NCBI GenBank assembly: GCA_036278935.1
Contig: DASUKA010000043.1
Coordinates: 1-11,448 of the forward strand
DNA length: 11,448 bases
Source: DASSNR01 sp036278935
GTDB taxonomy: Bacteria; Gemmatimonadota; Gemmatimonadetes; Gemmatimonadales; Gemmatimonadaceae
Reading direction: 5' to 3'
Part shown: positions 1-7,415 of the stretch, piece by piece
Numbering within the stretch: position 1 is the first letter of the stretch
How the letters are laid out: every line of letters begins with the position of its first letter
Program-made: the position numbers and the translations under genes
The notes under the pieces: generated by a model
Seen by the model: the letters and a program-made list of their open reading frames with translations, nothing else
Told to the model about the DNA's origin: nothing
The model's database searches: none

Positions 1-719
1 TCGAGCAGCGCGCGCCCCTTCCCCACCTTCGCCAGATTCGTGAACTCCGCGGTGATGCCCGGAACGGTCATCGCCGTGTCGAACTTCGCCACGGCGCGCT
101 GGAACATCTCCGCCGTCGTCATTGGACTCCCGAAGCTGAGCGACCCATCATCCTCGATCGTGCTGAAGGGCACGCCCGAACAGTAGTCCTCACCAAAGAG
201 CACGGTGGCCTCGCCATCCAGCCCGTAGGCCAGTGCGCGATTGGCGGAGTCAGGCGCGAACTCCGTGAACCGGCGCTCCGCCAGATCCGCCGCCGCCCGC
301 GCCTGGCTCAGGCGATCGAACATCGTTTCGTTGCTTCCGTTGTCGAACGCGATGTTCCGCTGATCGATCTCGTGCCGCGTCGGGAAGGTGCCCGCGGAGA
401 GAAACTCGTCGGCGAGCATTCCGCCGTAGCCGATCTGGCCGCTCGACTCGTTTCCATCGCCCGGACCCTGGTACGCCACCTCGAAGCTGCCGATTGCCCC
501 GGCAATAACGGTGGGCAGCGCCTCCGGCGTGTTGAGGGTGGTCGGCGCCAGCACGTCCGGGTCGTCCACCTGGAGAATCTTGTCGGTGTTGCAACCGGCA
601 AGGGCGGCCGCACCCACCAGCGCCGCCATGGAGAGCGTGAGGGGCGCTCGTACCGTCCGCCAGAGCCCCCGCACACGAGTTGAAACGCGTGTATGTATCA
701 TGGAAGTGATCATGGTCAT
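1..719 (-). CDS. SusD/RagB-family outer-membrane lipoprotein, 5' part (runs off left edge)
   Basis: This is the N-terminal 239 codons of a minus-strand gene whose 3' end lies outside the window. The product begins with a basic leader, a hydrophobic stretch (about residues 27-41) and a lipobox LAGC with the lipidated Cys at residue 43. Mature sequence starts NTDKILQVDDPDVLAP, a typical SusD/RagB opening, and reaches the helical region ending AKVGKGRALL, which resembles the TPR-like repeats of the family. SusD proteins are surface lipoproteins that cap a SusC-type TonB-dependent transporter and help bind substrate. It follows susC by 14 bp, so the two are almost certainly cotranscribed and form one complex. 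Start chosen at the first ATG after the susC stop, with GAGG 8 bases upstream; in-frame ATGs at 713 and 701 are alternatives. The substrate cannot be told from this part. Confidence 0.88.
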   Translation of the reverse strand, partial: MTMITSMIHTRVSTRVRGLWRTVRAPLTLSMAALVGAAALAGCNTDKILQVDDPDVLAPTTLNTPEALPTVIAGAIGSFEVAYQGPGDGNESSGQIGYGGMLADEFLSAGTFPTRHEIDQRNIAFDNGSNETMFDRLSQARAAADLAERRFTEFAPDSANRALAYGLDGEATVLFGEDYCSGVPFSTIEDDGSLSFGSPMTTAEMFQRAVAKFDTAMTVPGITAEFTNLAKVGKGRALL

Positions 720-733
720 GAGAGGGGCCTCGC

Positions 734-3700
734 TCACCAGTTGACGTTGATGCGGGCCGTGTAATAGCGCACCGGTGGTTGCGTCAGGAAGTCGGCCGTG
801 GTGAAGTTGGCCTGCCCAGCCTCATTCACCTCCGGGTCGAACCCGGTGTAGTTGGTCCAGGTGTGCAGGTTGCGGCCGGCAAGCGTCAGGCTGAGCCCGC
901 TCAGGCCGGCGCGCTTGCTCCATGAGTTTGGCGCGGTCAATGTGACCGAGAGCTCCCGAAGCTTCCAGAAGGCCGCGTCCTCGATGTACCCCGCCTGCGT
1001 GCCGTCCACGAAGTCCGCCACCGCGCGCGCCTGCTCGGCCAGTGGGGCGGTCGGATCGTTGAGGGCCCGGCAATTGGCGAACACCCGGCAGCGGAAGTCC
1101 TCCGTGCCGTTGTACAGCTTGTAGCCCCCGCGGTAGTCGAACAGCCCCGAGAGCTCCACATACTTGAAGAGCGTGACGCGCGGCGTGATGGACAGCTCGT
1201 ACTTGGGGAAGGGGCTACCCAGGAACGTCGCTGTGTCGCCCACCGTCACCTCATCCGCCCCGATGATTCCGTCGCCGTTCTTGTCGGCGAAGCCGAGGAT
1301 CGGCTTCTGCCAGTAGCCACCCAGCGGGTAGCCGTTGGTATGGCGCTGCGTATTGGCGCCCAGACCGAAGATGATCGGCGGAATCGGCGTCCCGTTCACC
1401 TCGCCCAGGTCGATGAGCTTGTTGTGCAGAATCGACCCGTTGAAGGTGATATCGAACCCCACCGGCTGCGTATTCACCACGTCCGCGTGCAGAATCCCTT
1501 CGAGCCCATCGTTCTTCACCTTGCCGAGGTTCACGAACTGGGATTGTGACCCGCCCAGCGAAGGCGGTAGCGGGCGTGCGACGAGCGCATCGCGCGTGGT
1601 CTTGTTGTAGTACGTCATCTGCAGCGTCGCCCGGTCGTTCAGGAAACCGGCATCGAACCCCATCTCGTATTCCGAGGACTTCTCCGGTTTGAGATCGGTG
1701 TTGCCCGTTCCACCAATGGTGATGCCGCCCACTTCACCCGTCTGGGCCGCCACCGCCACCGGCTGGTAGAAAGTGATGGCGTCGCGGAAGTTGGGCTTCT
1801 GTCCCGACACGCCGAAGGCGCTCCGGAGGCGCAGCGAGCTCACCCACTTGTTCTGCGGGAACCAGGGCTCCTCGCCGATCACCCACGAGAGACTGGCGTT
1901 CGGGTAGTAGACGTAGCCGAAGTTCACGCCGAAGGCGCTGTTCCGATCCGCCCGCAGGCCCACGTTCCCGATCACCCTGTCCCGCCACGACAGCCGCTCC
2001 TGCACGTAGCCGCCGATCGTGATGACATCCTGGGTATTCTCGCCCACCGCGAACAGCGATGTCGCGCCGTTGAGCGATGAGGTGCCAGCCACGATGTCCT
2101 GGCCGAACGCCTGCGTGCCGTGCAGTAACTGCCGCTCGTACTGCACGCCGCCCGAGGTGGCGGAGGTGAGCGCGGGGGTGAGCCCGAACGTGGCCGTCAC
2201 GTTCCCGTTGGCCGTGTAGTCCCAGATGCTGTTCGGGTTCGACTGGCGCTGTCCCTGATTCTCGTTCAGGCTCAGCGATGTGGGGATGACGCCCGGCGCG
2301 ATGAAGAACTGGTCGTACCGGCTGGAATAATCGATGCCCGCGATCCCGTTGGCAGAGAGCCAGCTCAGCGGCTCCCAGTTGGCGGTGATGCCGCCGGTAA
2401 AGCGCTCGAGATCCTGTTTCGTGTCGAGCTGGAAGAGGTTCTCGGGCTTGGTGGAGAGATAGCCGAACTTCACGCTGTCATCCACGGATTGGCCCAGCAA
2501 CCCTTCGGAGATGATACCATCCGTGTTGTTGTCGTTCTGCGGAAAGGCCACGCGGCTCTGCAGATAGCCGGTGGTCACCGTCACGTCGAAGTTATCGGCG
2601 AGCTGGCTGTGCAGGTTGGCGCGGAGATCCACCTTCCGCACCTTGTTGGGGTCGTAGATCCCCTGGTTCCGGTTGAAGTTGCCGGACAGGTAGTAGGTGG
2701 TGTTCTGGCCGCCACCCGCAGCGCTCACGCCGTACTGCTCCTGCCATCCCTGAATGAAGGGACTGTGCACCTCGATCGGGTTGAAGGACCGGAGGTTGGC
2801 AGCGGAGCAATGCCCGGCCGCGATATCGATGGTCAAACACTGGGTCGCGTCCCCGACGACACCGGTGAGCGTGGTATCCAGTGTCGTGCCGATCTGCGTG
2901 AAGTTCGCCGGGAACTGGGTCTCCTCGTTCACCGTGCCGTACTCGGCGTGCGCGCTCCACCGCGTGGTACCCGGGCGCCCGCGTTTGGTGGTCACCCGGA
3001 TGACGCCGTTGGAGGCGGAGGTGCCGTAGAGCGCCGTGGCTGCCGGCCCCTTGAGTACTTCGATGCTCGCGATATTGTCGGGATCAATGTCATCGAAGCG
3101 CGACGGCGTCTGCCCTCCCACGCCGATGGTCGTGGCGTTGGCGTCGTTGTCCACCCGAATCCCATCCACGATCAGGAGCGGGTCGTTGGACAGCGACACC
3201 GAGTTCGACCCGCGGATGCGGATGCGGGCACCGGTGCCCGCGGTGCCGCCCGAGCTCTGGACTGTCACGCCGGGGATACGCGCCGAGAGCACGTTGCTGA
3301 AGTTCTGGACCGCCGCCTGCTTGATGGTCGAGTCCACGTTCACGAAGCCGATGGATGCCCCGCTCTCGCGGCGTCGCTCCGTCTGTCCGGTGGCGGTCAC
3401 CACCACCTGGTCGATCTGCACCGCTGTTTGCTTGAGCGCGAAGTTCACGGTGGCGCTTCCGCCGCCGGTGACCGTGGCCGTGTCCGTGCTGGACGCGTAC
3501 CCGATACGCTGGGCGCGCACCCGTACCTGGCCTGGCTTCACGCCGTCGATCGTATAGCTCCCATCCGCCCTGCTGATCGCGCCGCGCGTGGTGCCGACCA
3601 CCACCACCTGCGCGCTTGGCACCGGGGTCTGCGTGGTTGCGTCCGTCACGCGCCCGGTGATCCGTCCCTGTTGTGCCGCAGCCCACGTGGGGAACACCGC

Positions 3701-3745
3701 CAGCGCTGCCAACAGGGTACCAAACTGACGAAAGTGTCGTACCAT
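734..3745 (-). CDS. SusC/RagA-family TonB-linked outer-membrane receptor
   Basis: A 1003-residue TonB-dependent transporter that would import a substrate across the outer membrane using TonB/ExbBD energy, with the SusD-like partner encoded next. Signal peptide at residues 1-24 (hydrophobic LLAALAVFPTW, cleavage after AAA). Residues about 27-105 form a carboxypeptidase-regulatory-like Ig domain (ITGRVTDATTQTPVPSAQV, GSYTIDGVKPGQVRVRAQRIGY). The plug domain (about 113-255) carries the SusC hallmarks NVLSARIPGV, IRIRGSNSV, LLIVDGIRVD and IEVLKGPAATALYG. The barrel follows; near its end is an EF-hand-like loop DKNGDGIIGADEV, and the C-terminus ends with Trp (ARINVNW). An open frame extends to 3820, but the ATG at 3745 is preferred because AGGAGG lies 4 bases upstream and the signal peptide starts there. 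No anti-sigma-binding (FecR-like) N-terminal extension is seen. Substrate unknown. Confidence 0.95.
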   Translation of the reverse strand: MVRHFRQFGTLLAALAVFPTWAAAQQGRITGRVTDATTQTPVPSAQVVVVGTTRGAISRADGSYTIDGVKPGQVRVRAQRIGYASSTDTATVTGGGSATVNFALKQTAVQIDQVVVTATGQTERRRESGASIGFVNVDSTIKQAAVQNFSNVLSARIPGVTVQSSGGTAGTGARIRIRGSNSVSLSNDPLLIVDGIRVDNDANATTIGVGGQTPSRFDDIDPDNIASIEVLKGPAATALYGTSASNGVIRVTTKRGRPGTTRWSAHAEYGTVNEETQFPANFTQIGTTLDTTLTGVVGDATQCLTIDIAAGHCSAANLRSFNPIEVHSPFIQGWQEQYGVSAAGGGQNTTYYLSGNFNRNQGIYDPNKVRKVDLRANLHSQLADNFDVTVTTGYLQSRVAFPQNDNNTDGIISEGLLGQSVDDSVKFGYLSTKPENLFQLDTKQDLERFTGGITANWEPLSWLSANGIAGIDYSSRYDQFFIAPGVIPTSLSLNENQGQRQSNPNSIWDYTANGNVTATFGLTPALTSATSGGVQYERQLLHGTQAFGQDIVAGTSSLNGATSLFAVGENTQDVITIGGYVQERLSWRDRVIGNVGLRADRNSAFGVNFGYVYYPNASLSWVIGEEPWFPQNKWVSSLRLRSAFGVSGQKPNFRDAITFYQPVAVAAQTGEVGGITIGGTGNTDLKPEKSSEYEMGFDAGFLNDRATLQMTYYNKTTRDALVARPLPPSLGGSQSQFVNLGKVKNDGLEGILHADVVNTQPVGFDITFNGSILHNKLIDLGEVNGTPIPPIIFGLGANTQRHTNGYPLGGYWQKPILGFADKNGDGIIGADEVTVGDTATFLGSPFPKYELSITPRVTLFKYVELSGLFDYRGGYKLYNGTEDFRCRVFANCRALNDPTAPLAEQARAVADFVDGTQAGYIEDAAFWKLRELSVTLTAPNSWSKRAGLSGLSLTLAGRNLHTWTNYTGFDPEVNEAGQANFTTADFLTQPPVRYYTARINVNW

Positions 3746-3749
3746 GTTT

Positions 3750-3755
3750 CCTCCT
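3750..3755 (-). promoter_or_regulatory. Shine-Dalgarno site of the susC-like gene
   Basis: AGGAGG on the minus strand, 4 bases (AAAC) before the ATG at 3745. It decides the start in favour of 3745 rather than the upstream in-frame codon at 3820. Confidence 0.85.
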
Positions 3756-4080
3756 CGTGCACCTCTGGTGAGGGTATCGTGATGGAGCGATGACGCACGG
3801 ATCCTCCGGCGACCGTCCATCGTCCGACTGGCGACCGTTCATCGCCTGATTTGATGAGTACAGCTTCCTTCGGGTCGGTTCCCGCGCCGCAGCCGGTGGG
3901 CCGTGCGCGCTGCCAGCCGTCAGGCGGCCGCCACTCCGCGCACATTCGTTCACCTGTCCGGCTGCTTCGGCATTCTGCCGGAAGCCATTCGCGGAGGATG
4001 CCCGCGCGACAGGGCCTGCTACAACGAGATTGGGGCGAGCGCCTGCCAGCGTGTGGTGAGCCGCCGTTGGAGCGTGGCGA

Positions 4081-4127
4081 AACGCAATCGGGCGCTGCTC
4101 CGGAGGGGAGCAGCGCCCGATTGCGTT
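4081..4127 (-). terminator. Perfect 21-bp hairpin downstream of lemA
   Basis: Arms 4081-4101 and 4107-4127 are exactly complementary over 21 bases with a 5-base loop (ggagg). It starts 20 bases after the lemA stop codon, the place for a transcription terminator or RNA 3'-end stabiliser of the TPM-nucleotidyltransferase-LemA operon. On the minus strand it is followed only by GCGTTTCGCC, so it lacks a real U-tract. Termination is therefore inferred from position and stem strength. Confidence 0.65.
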
Positions 4128-4146
4128 GCAGAAGTGCCGCGCGGCG

Positions 4147-4764
4147 TCAGGGAACCTTGGGAGCGGATGCCGGAGGCGATGTGGCCGGCGCGGCTGGCGC
4201 CGGGGTGGTGAAGTCCACCTTCGGCGCCTGCTCAGCACCCGGGCTCGTCACCTGGAAGTACGGCTTGGGCTTGGCGCCGATCGCCTTGCCCGTGACCACC
4301 TGCGGGAAGGTCCGGATGTATGTGTTGTACTGCTGCGCCGCCTGGTTGTAGTCGGTACGCGCCACGGCAATGCGGTTCTCCGTTCCCGCCAGCTCATCCT
4401 GCAACCGGAGAAAGTTCTCGTTTGCCTTGAGTTGTGGGTAGTTCTCCGAGATCGCGAGCAGGCGGCTCAAGGAGCCGGTCAGCTGTGCGTCCGCGTTGGC
4501 CATGGCCGTGGGATTGTGCGTCTGGATGGAGCCCGCCAGCTTGGCCCGCGCCTCCGCCACGCGCGTGAAGACCGTGTCTTCGTGCTGCGCATACCCCTTC
4601 ACCGTCTGGACGAGATTCGGGATAAGGTCCGCACGACGCTGGAGCTGGACCTCGATGGTACTCCGTGCGGCGGTCGCCTGCTCGTCGAGCGCCTGGATCT
4701 TGTTATAGCCGCAGCTCGCGACGACCATCGGGAGCAACAGCGCGAGAAGCCAGCGTCGTTTCAT
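4147..4764 (-). CDS. lemA: LemA-family lipoprotein
   Basis: A 205-residue LemA-family protein. Residues 1-18 are a lipoprotein signal peptide (RRWLLALLLPMVVASC, lipidated Cys18) in place of the plain membrane anchor many LemA proteins have. The LemA core follows: NKIQALDEQ, RRADLIPNLVQTVKGYAQHE, AQLTGSLSRLLAISENYPQLKA, LQDELAGTENRIAVARTDYN and YNTYIRTFPQVV, all strongly typical of the helical bundle. The C-terminus is a Pro/Ala-rich tail. LemA function is not settled; the genes often sit beside TPM-domain genes, as here. Start at 4764 has GGAGG 9 bases upstream and gives the signal peptide. The gene is last in a probable three-gene operon but is separated from its upstream neighbour by 145 bp holding a large inverted repeat, so it may also be transcribed or processed separately. 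Confidence 0.93.
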   Translation of the reverse strand: MKRRWLLALLLPMVVASCGYNKIQALDEQATAARSTIEVQLQRRADLIPNLVQTVKGYAQHEDTVFTRVAEARAKLAGSIQTHNPTAMANADAQLTGSLSRLLAISENYPQLKANENFLRLQDELAGTENRIAVARTDYNQAAQQYNTYIRTFPQVVTGKAIGAKPKPYFQVTSPGAEQAPKVDFTTPAPAAPATSPPASAPKVP

Positions 4765-4819
4765 GGCCGTGGACCTCCAGAGAACGAATGAGGGGATAGT
4801 TGGAATGTAACGAGAAGCT

Positions 4820-4905
4820 AGGGAGTCGGGAGTCGGGTATCGGGTAGGCGGGCGGAGAACTCCTCTCGCCCACGCCGTTCCCCGACACCCTACTCCCGGC
4901 ACCCT
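4820..4905. repeat. Inverted pair of 7-bp-periodic G-rich/C-rich arrays
   Basis: The left arm has GGG at 4821, 4828, 4835 and 4842, an exact 7-base period (GGGAGTC GGGAGTC GGGTATC GGG). The right arm has CCC at 4881, 4888, 4895 and 4902, again exactly 7 apart. Reverse complementing the right arm and aligning it to the left without gaps gives 20 of 24 matches. The core (about 4848-4877) is GC-rich and partly self-complementary. Each arm fits a G3N4G3N4G3N4G3 quadruplex pattern, the left on the plus strand and the right on the minus strand. The element starts 5 bp after the nucleotidyltransferase stop codon. Confidence 0.8.
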
Positions 4906-4909
4906 GTCC

Positions 4910-5647
4910 TCACGCCTCACTTCCCCCACCTCCGCCATCGAGTCCGTCGATGTGGCTGGCCAGCTTCTCCGCACCAGCCAGGTAGCCGCCGAGGACTGCG
5001 GGGAGGTCGCGCTCGGGCAGGCGCTCGCCGCCGCGCACGTGGCGCACGACGCGCAGGAACGGCTCGGCATCGAAGCGGGCACGTGTGGCCACCTCGCGGC
5101 TCAGCGCCTCGTAGTCGGTGGGCGGCTCATCGCCGGAGAGCCGGATGAGCGACCGGAAGATGACCATGAAGGTGGTGAGACTGGCAGCCAGAAGTGCCAC
5201 AAGGCGCTCCTGCTCTCCGTGCGCGGCAATGATCCCGCGGCGGAGCTGGAGCAGTTTGCCCATGGCTTGGTGCTCGAGCTGGAGCCGCAGATTGCGCGGA
5301 TCTACCTGAATGCCGTCGAAGGGCGGCTCACCGTGTAGCACCCGATGATGCGCCAGAATGTCGGCGTATTCCATTGGGAAGATGTCCGCGGAGCTGCGCC
5401 ATTCCTCGGTGGTGAGCGTGAGCGGCGCGGCGTTTCCCGCCTCTGACCATGCACGCGCCACCGCCGCCTCCTTGCGCAACGCGTCGAGATCCAGCCTGTC
5501 AGCGATCACGAGCACATTCAGGTCCGACTGCTTCGCGATATGCTCCCCCGTTGCGGCGGAGCCGTACAGCACCACGGCGCGCAGCTCGGAGCCCAGAGCG
5601 GCCACGAGCTGCGCGACGAGCGTATCGAGTGTCATCTTCCTGGGCAT
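4910..5647 (-). CDS. Nucleotidyltransferase-fold protein with altered active site
   Basis: A 245-residue protein whose N-terminus has the pol-beta/MNT nucleotidyltransferase signature: VVLYGSAATGEHIAKQSDLNVLVIAD at residues 25-50, with Gly29-Ser30 and Asp42. Active members carry Asp-x-Asp (or Glu) after the Gly-Ser loop; here the second acid is Asn44, so the metal site looks incomplete. The rest is mainly helical (EHQAMGKLLQLRRGIIAAHGEQERLVALLAASLTTF), resembling the helical half of small nucleotidyltransferase/HEPN-type proteins, and ends in a Gly-rich tail. No partner toxin or HEPN gene is beside it; instead it sits between a TPM gene (15 bp gap) and lemA, so it probably belongs to that membrane operon. 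Start at 5647 has GAGGAG 5 bases upstream; the ATG at 5635 is an alternative. Substrate and activity are unknown; it may be non-catalytic. Confidence 0.82.
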   Translation of the reverse strand: MPRKMTLDTLVAQLVAALGSELRAVVLYGSAATGEHIAKQSDLNVLVIADRLDLDALRKEAAVARAWSEAGNAAPLTLTTEEWRSSADIFPMEYADILAHHRVLHGEPPFDGIQVDPRNLRLQLEHQAMGKLLQLRRGIIAAHGEQERLVALLAASLTTFMVIFRSLIRLSGDEPPTDYEALSREVATRARFDAEPFLRVVRHVRGGERLPERDLPAVLGGYLAGAEKLASHIDGLDGGGGGSEA

Positions 5648-5662
5648 AGCCTCTCCTCGGGG

Positions 5663-6481
5663 TCACCAGCTCGAGCCGCCGCCACCACCACCGAACCCGC
5701 CGCCACCACCAAATCCGCCAAAGCCACCACCGCCACCTCCTCCCCAACCACCGCCGCGATATCCTCCGCCCCAACCGCCGCCCCAGGGAATGAAGATCGG
5801 CCAGCACCCGCCGCAGCCGCGCCGGCGGCCCTTGCCCAGCGAGCTGAGGAAGACGAGCAGCACGATAAAGCCGATGATCAGCAACTGGACGGGGATACCG
5901 CCCTGGCGCCCACCGTTCCCGCGCCCGCCCTGCTCCGGCGGTAGCGCCTGCGCCAGACTGGTGTCGAGCGTGAATTTGAATTCCTGCGCGTACCGCTGCG
6001 CCACCTCGTAGGTGAGCTGCTCCAGCCCGGGTCCATACTGCCGTTGGGCAAAGGCCGGAGTAACCGAGCGGCACATATCTCCCGAGGTCGCATCCGTAAT
6101 GAATCCCTCGGATCCATAGCCGACGCCGATCCAGCACCGCCCGCGGCCGCTGGAGTTCGTCTCCTTGGGCACCAGCAGGATTACCACGCCGGTGTTGCGC
6201 GTGACGTCGCCCGGCTTCCCGAACTTTCCGATCTTCCACTGGCGACCGATCTGCAGGGTGACATCGCTCGGCGCCTGCTGGCCGATGTCCGGGAGCGTGA
6301 CCACCACGATCTCGCCGCCCGACTTGGCACGTACGTCGTCGATGATGCGCTGGATTCCCTGCTGGTTCGCGGCCGGGATCACGTGGGCGAAATCGTTCAC
6401 GTAGCCCACCGGCTTGGGAAGCTGGATTCCCTGTACCAGCAACGCGACGGTCAGGGCGTGCCCTATGCCGTGCCACCACAT
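5663..6481 (-). CDS. TPM-domain (TLP18.3/Psb32/MOLO-1) membrane protein with Gly-rich tail
   Basis: A 272-residue YgcG-like protein. Residues 1-18 are a short hydrophobic leader, then a TPM domain (about 24-170) with the characteristic VGYVNDFAHVIP opening, GGEIVVVTLPDIG, LQIGRQWKIGK, NTGVVILLVPKE, GVGYGSEGFITDA and LTYEVAQRYAQEF. A transmembrane helix follows (PVQLLIIGFIVLLVFLSSLG, 198-216), then a basic CGGC motif (223-226) and a 45-residue Gly/Trp-rich tail ending SSW. The fold is extracytoplasmic; members have been linked to photosystem repair in plants, but the bacterial role is unclear. TPM and LemA genes commonly neighbour each other, which supports a joint role in the envelope. The start at 6481 is the only one that gives the leader; AGGAG lies about 11-12 bases upstream, a long spacing. 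First gene of the operon. Confidence 0.9.
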   Translation of the reverse strand: MWWHGIGHALTVALLVQGIQLPKPVGYVNDFAHVIPAANQQGIQRIIDDVRAKSGGEIVVVTLPDIGQQAPSDVTLQIGRQWKIGKFGKPGDVTRNTGVVILLVPKETNSSGRGRCWIGVGYGSEGFITDATSGDMCRSVTPAFAQRQYGPGLEQLTYEVAQRYAQEFKFTLDTSLAQALPPEQGGRGNGGRQGGIPVQLLIIGFIVLLVFLSSLGKGRRRGCGGCWPIFIPWGGGWGGGYRGGGWGGGGGGGFGGFGGGGGFGGGGGGSSW

Positions 6482-6661
6482 GTGTCTGTCAGTCTCCTTT
6501 CCCGCGTGCGCCGGCAGGCGGCGCGCGAAGGTGCTGTCATGAGACGCTGCCCGGCACCAGGGGCGCGCGCATTGTATAATGGGCTTGGTATATTGAAAGC
6601 TATCACCGGCGCGGAGCCGCGCCGCCCTGCCGCGCCGCCTTTCTTCCCATACCGAGGACCC
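6482..6661. promoter_or_regulatory. Divergent promoter region between the TPM operon and the dsbA-like gene
   Basis: 180 bp between divergent genes, so both promoters should lie here. The clearest signal is TATAAT at 6575-6580 on the plus strand, an AT island in very GC-rich DNA, about 80 bp before the dsbA-like start. The -35 region at 17-18 bp spacing is weak (about 3 of 6). The surrounding CATTGTATAATG is nearly palindromic, so it might serve polymerase in both directions. No clear separate minus-strand promoter was found. Confidence 0.5.
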
Positions 6662-7360
6662 ATGCTCTTCACCAAGGTCGTTGCCGGCGCCTTGATCGGC
6701 GCCGCGCTGCTCACCACTGGCTGCGGCTCCAAGGGAGCGGACAGTCACGCCGCGCCGTCATCCAGTGCCGCCGATACTGTCCATCGTACACCCGAGCAGG
6801 ATTCGCTCATCGCCCGAGCCGATCGCGCACGCATCCAGGGCAGTGCGACCGCCCCGGTGTGGATTATCGAGGTGAGCGACTTCCAGTGCCCCTTCTGCCG
6901 GCAATTCCACCAGCAGACCTACCCGACCATCCTCAAGGACTACGTGCAGACGGGGAAGGTCCGCTTCGCCTACATCAACTTCCCCATCCCCAGCCTGCAT
7001 CGCAACGCCTGGCCCGCCGCGCTCGCCGCCATGTGCGTGGCCGCGCAGGGGAAGTTCTGGCCCATGCACGACTCGCTCTTCAATGCGCAGGATCGGTGGG
7101 AGTCTGGTGATCCATCCCCGGTCATCGATTCCCTGGCCGCATCGCTGGGCCTGGACATGAAGTCCTACCACAACTGCGTGAGCTCCCAATTGATGCGGCC
7201 GCTGATTCAGGCCGACAAGGACCGCGCCGAGTCGCGCGGGGTGAACTCCACCCCGACCTTCCTCATTGGTGACACAACGCTCGTCGGTGCCCAGCCGATC
7301 GGGAACTTCCGCCAGGTGCTCGATTCGATGCTCGCCAAAACGGCTGCAAAGGGAGGCTGA
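6662..7360 (+). CDS. DsbA-like thiol:disulfide oxidoreductase, lipoprotein
   Basis: A 232-residue protein of the DsbA/thioredoxin_4 (BdbD-like) type that would form or shuffle disulfides in the periplasm. Signal peptide with lipobox LTTGC puts the lipid anchor on Cys21, followed by a flexible Ser/Ala linker. The thioredoxin fold holds the redox motif C76-P-F-C79 after WIIEVSDFQ, and the cis-proline loop STP (Pro198) in GVNSTPTFLIGD. A second Cys pair (Cys125 before QGKFWPMHDSLF and Cys172 in YHNC) is typical of this subfamily and may form a structural bond. GAGG lies about 5 bases before the ATG; an upstream in-frame extension is rejected because it lacks a signal peptide. No DsbB or vitamin K epoxide reductase partner is in the window. 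Transcribed alone, probably from the TATAAT promoter at 6575. Confidence 0.92.
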   Translation: MLFTKVVAGALIGAALLTTGCGSKGADSHAAPSSSAADTVHRTPEQDSLIARADRARIQGSATAPVWIIEVSDFQCPFCRQFHQQTYPTILKDYVQTGKVRFAYINFPIPSLHRNAWPAALAAMCVAAQGKFWPMHDSLFNAQDRWESGDPSPVIDSLAASLGLDMKSYHNCVSSQLMRPLIQADKDRAESRGVNSTPTFLIGDTTLVGAQPIGNFRQVLDSMLAKTAAKGG

Positions 7361-7415
7361 TCGCCGACGCAGGAGCCGCGGGGCTCATCGCGCCTCCGCC
7401 TCTATGTAAAAGAGA

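Larger units (their letters stand above)
3746..4146. other. Non-coding stretch between lemA 3' end and susC 5' end
   Basis: About 400 bp without a convincing gene; it should contain the susC promoter. Visible elements: the long hairpin at 4081-4127 (separate entry), a shorter imperfect hairpin at 3964-3985 (GCTTCGGCA / TGCCGGAAGC around TTC), and a direct repeat GGCGACCGT at about 3809 and 3831 within 100 bp upstream of susC that could be an operator pair. I found no good -35/-10 pair, no recognisable cobalamin or other riboswitch core, and no ORF with protein-like composition. Confidence 0.5.

Noticed and set aside
2489..3793. A 434-codon plus-strand open frame
   Set aside because: It lies entirely antisense to the susC-like gene, is rich in His/Arg/Gly as expected from reversed high-GC coding, and shows no family motif.
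3841..3900. A possible SRP (4.5S) RNA because of CCGAAGGAAGCTG on the minus strand
   Set aside because: The flanking bases do not pair into the required hairpin with symmetric loop, so the match is only superficial.
3090..4238. A 382-codon minus-strand frame overlapping susC and lemA
   Set aside because: It is out of frame with both recognised genes and its sequence is low-complexity Arg/Pro/Gly with no domain.
4765..5082. A longer N-terminus for LemA, starting at 5082
   Set aside because: It would run through the heptamer repeat and the nucleotidyltransferase gene and bury the clear lipoprotein signal peptide at 4764.
5358..6011. A Pro-rich 217-codon plus-strand frame
   Set aside because: The proline run is the antisense of the TPM protein's glycine-rich tail.
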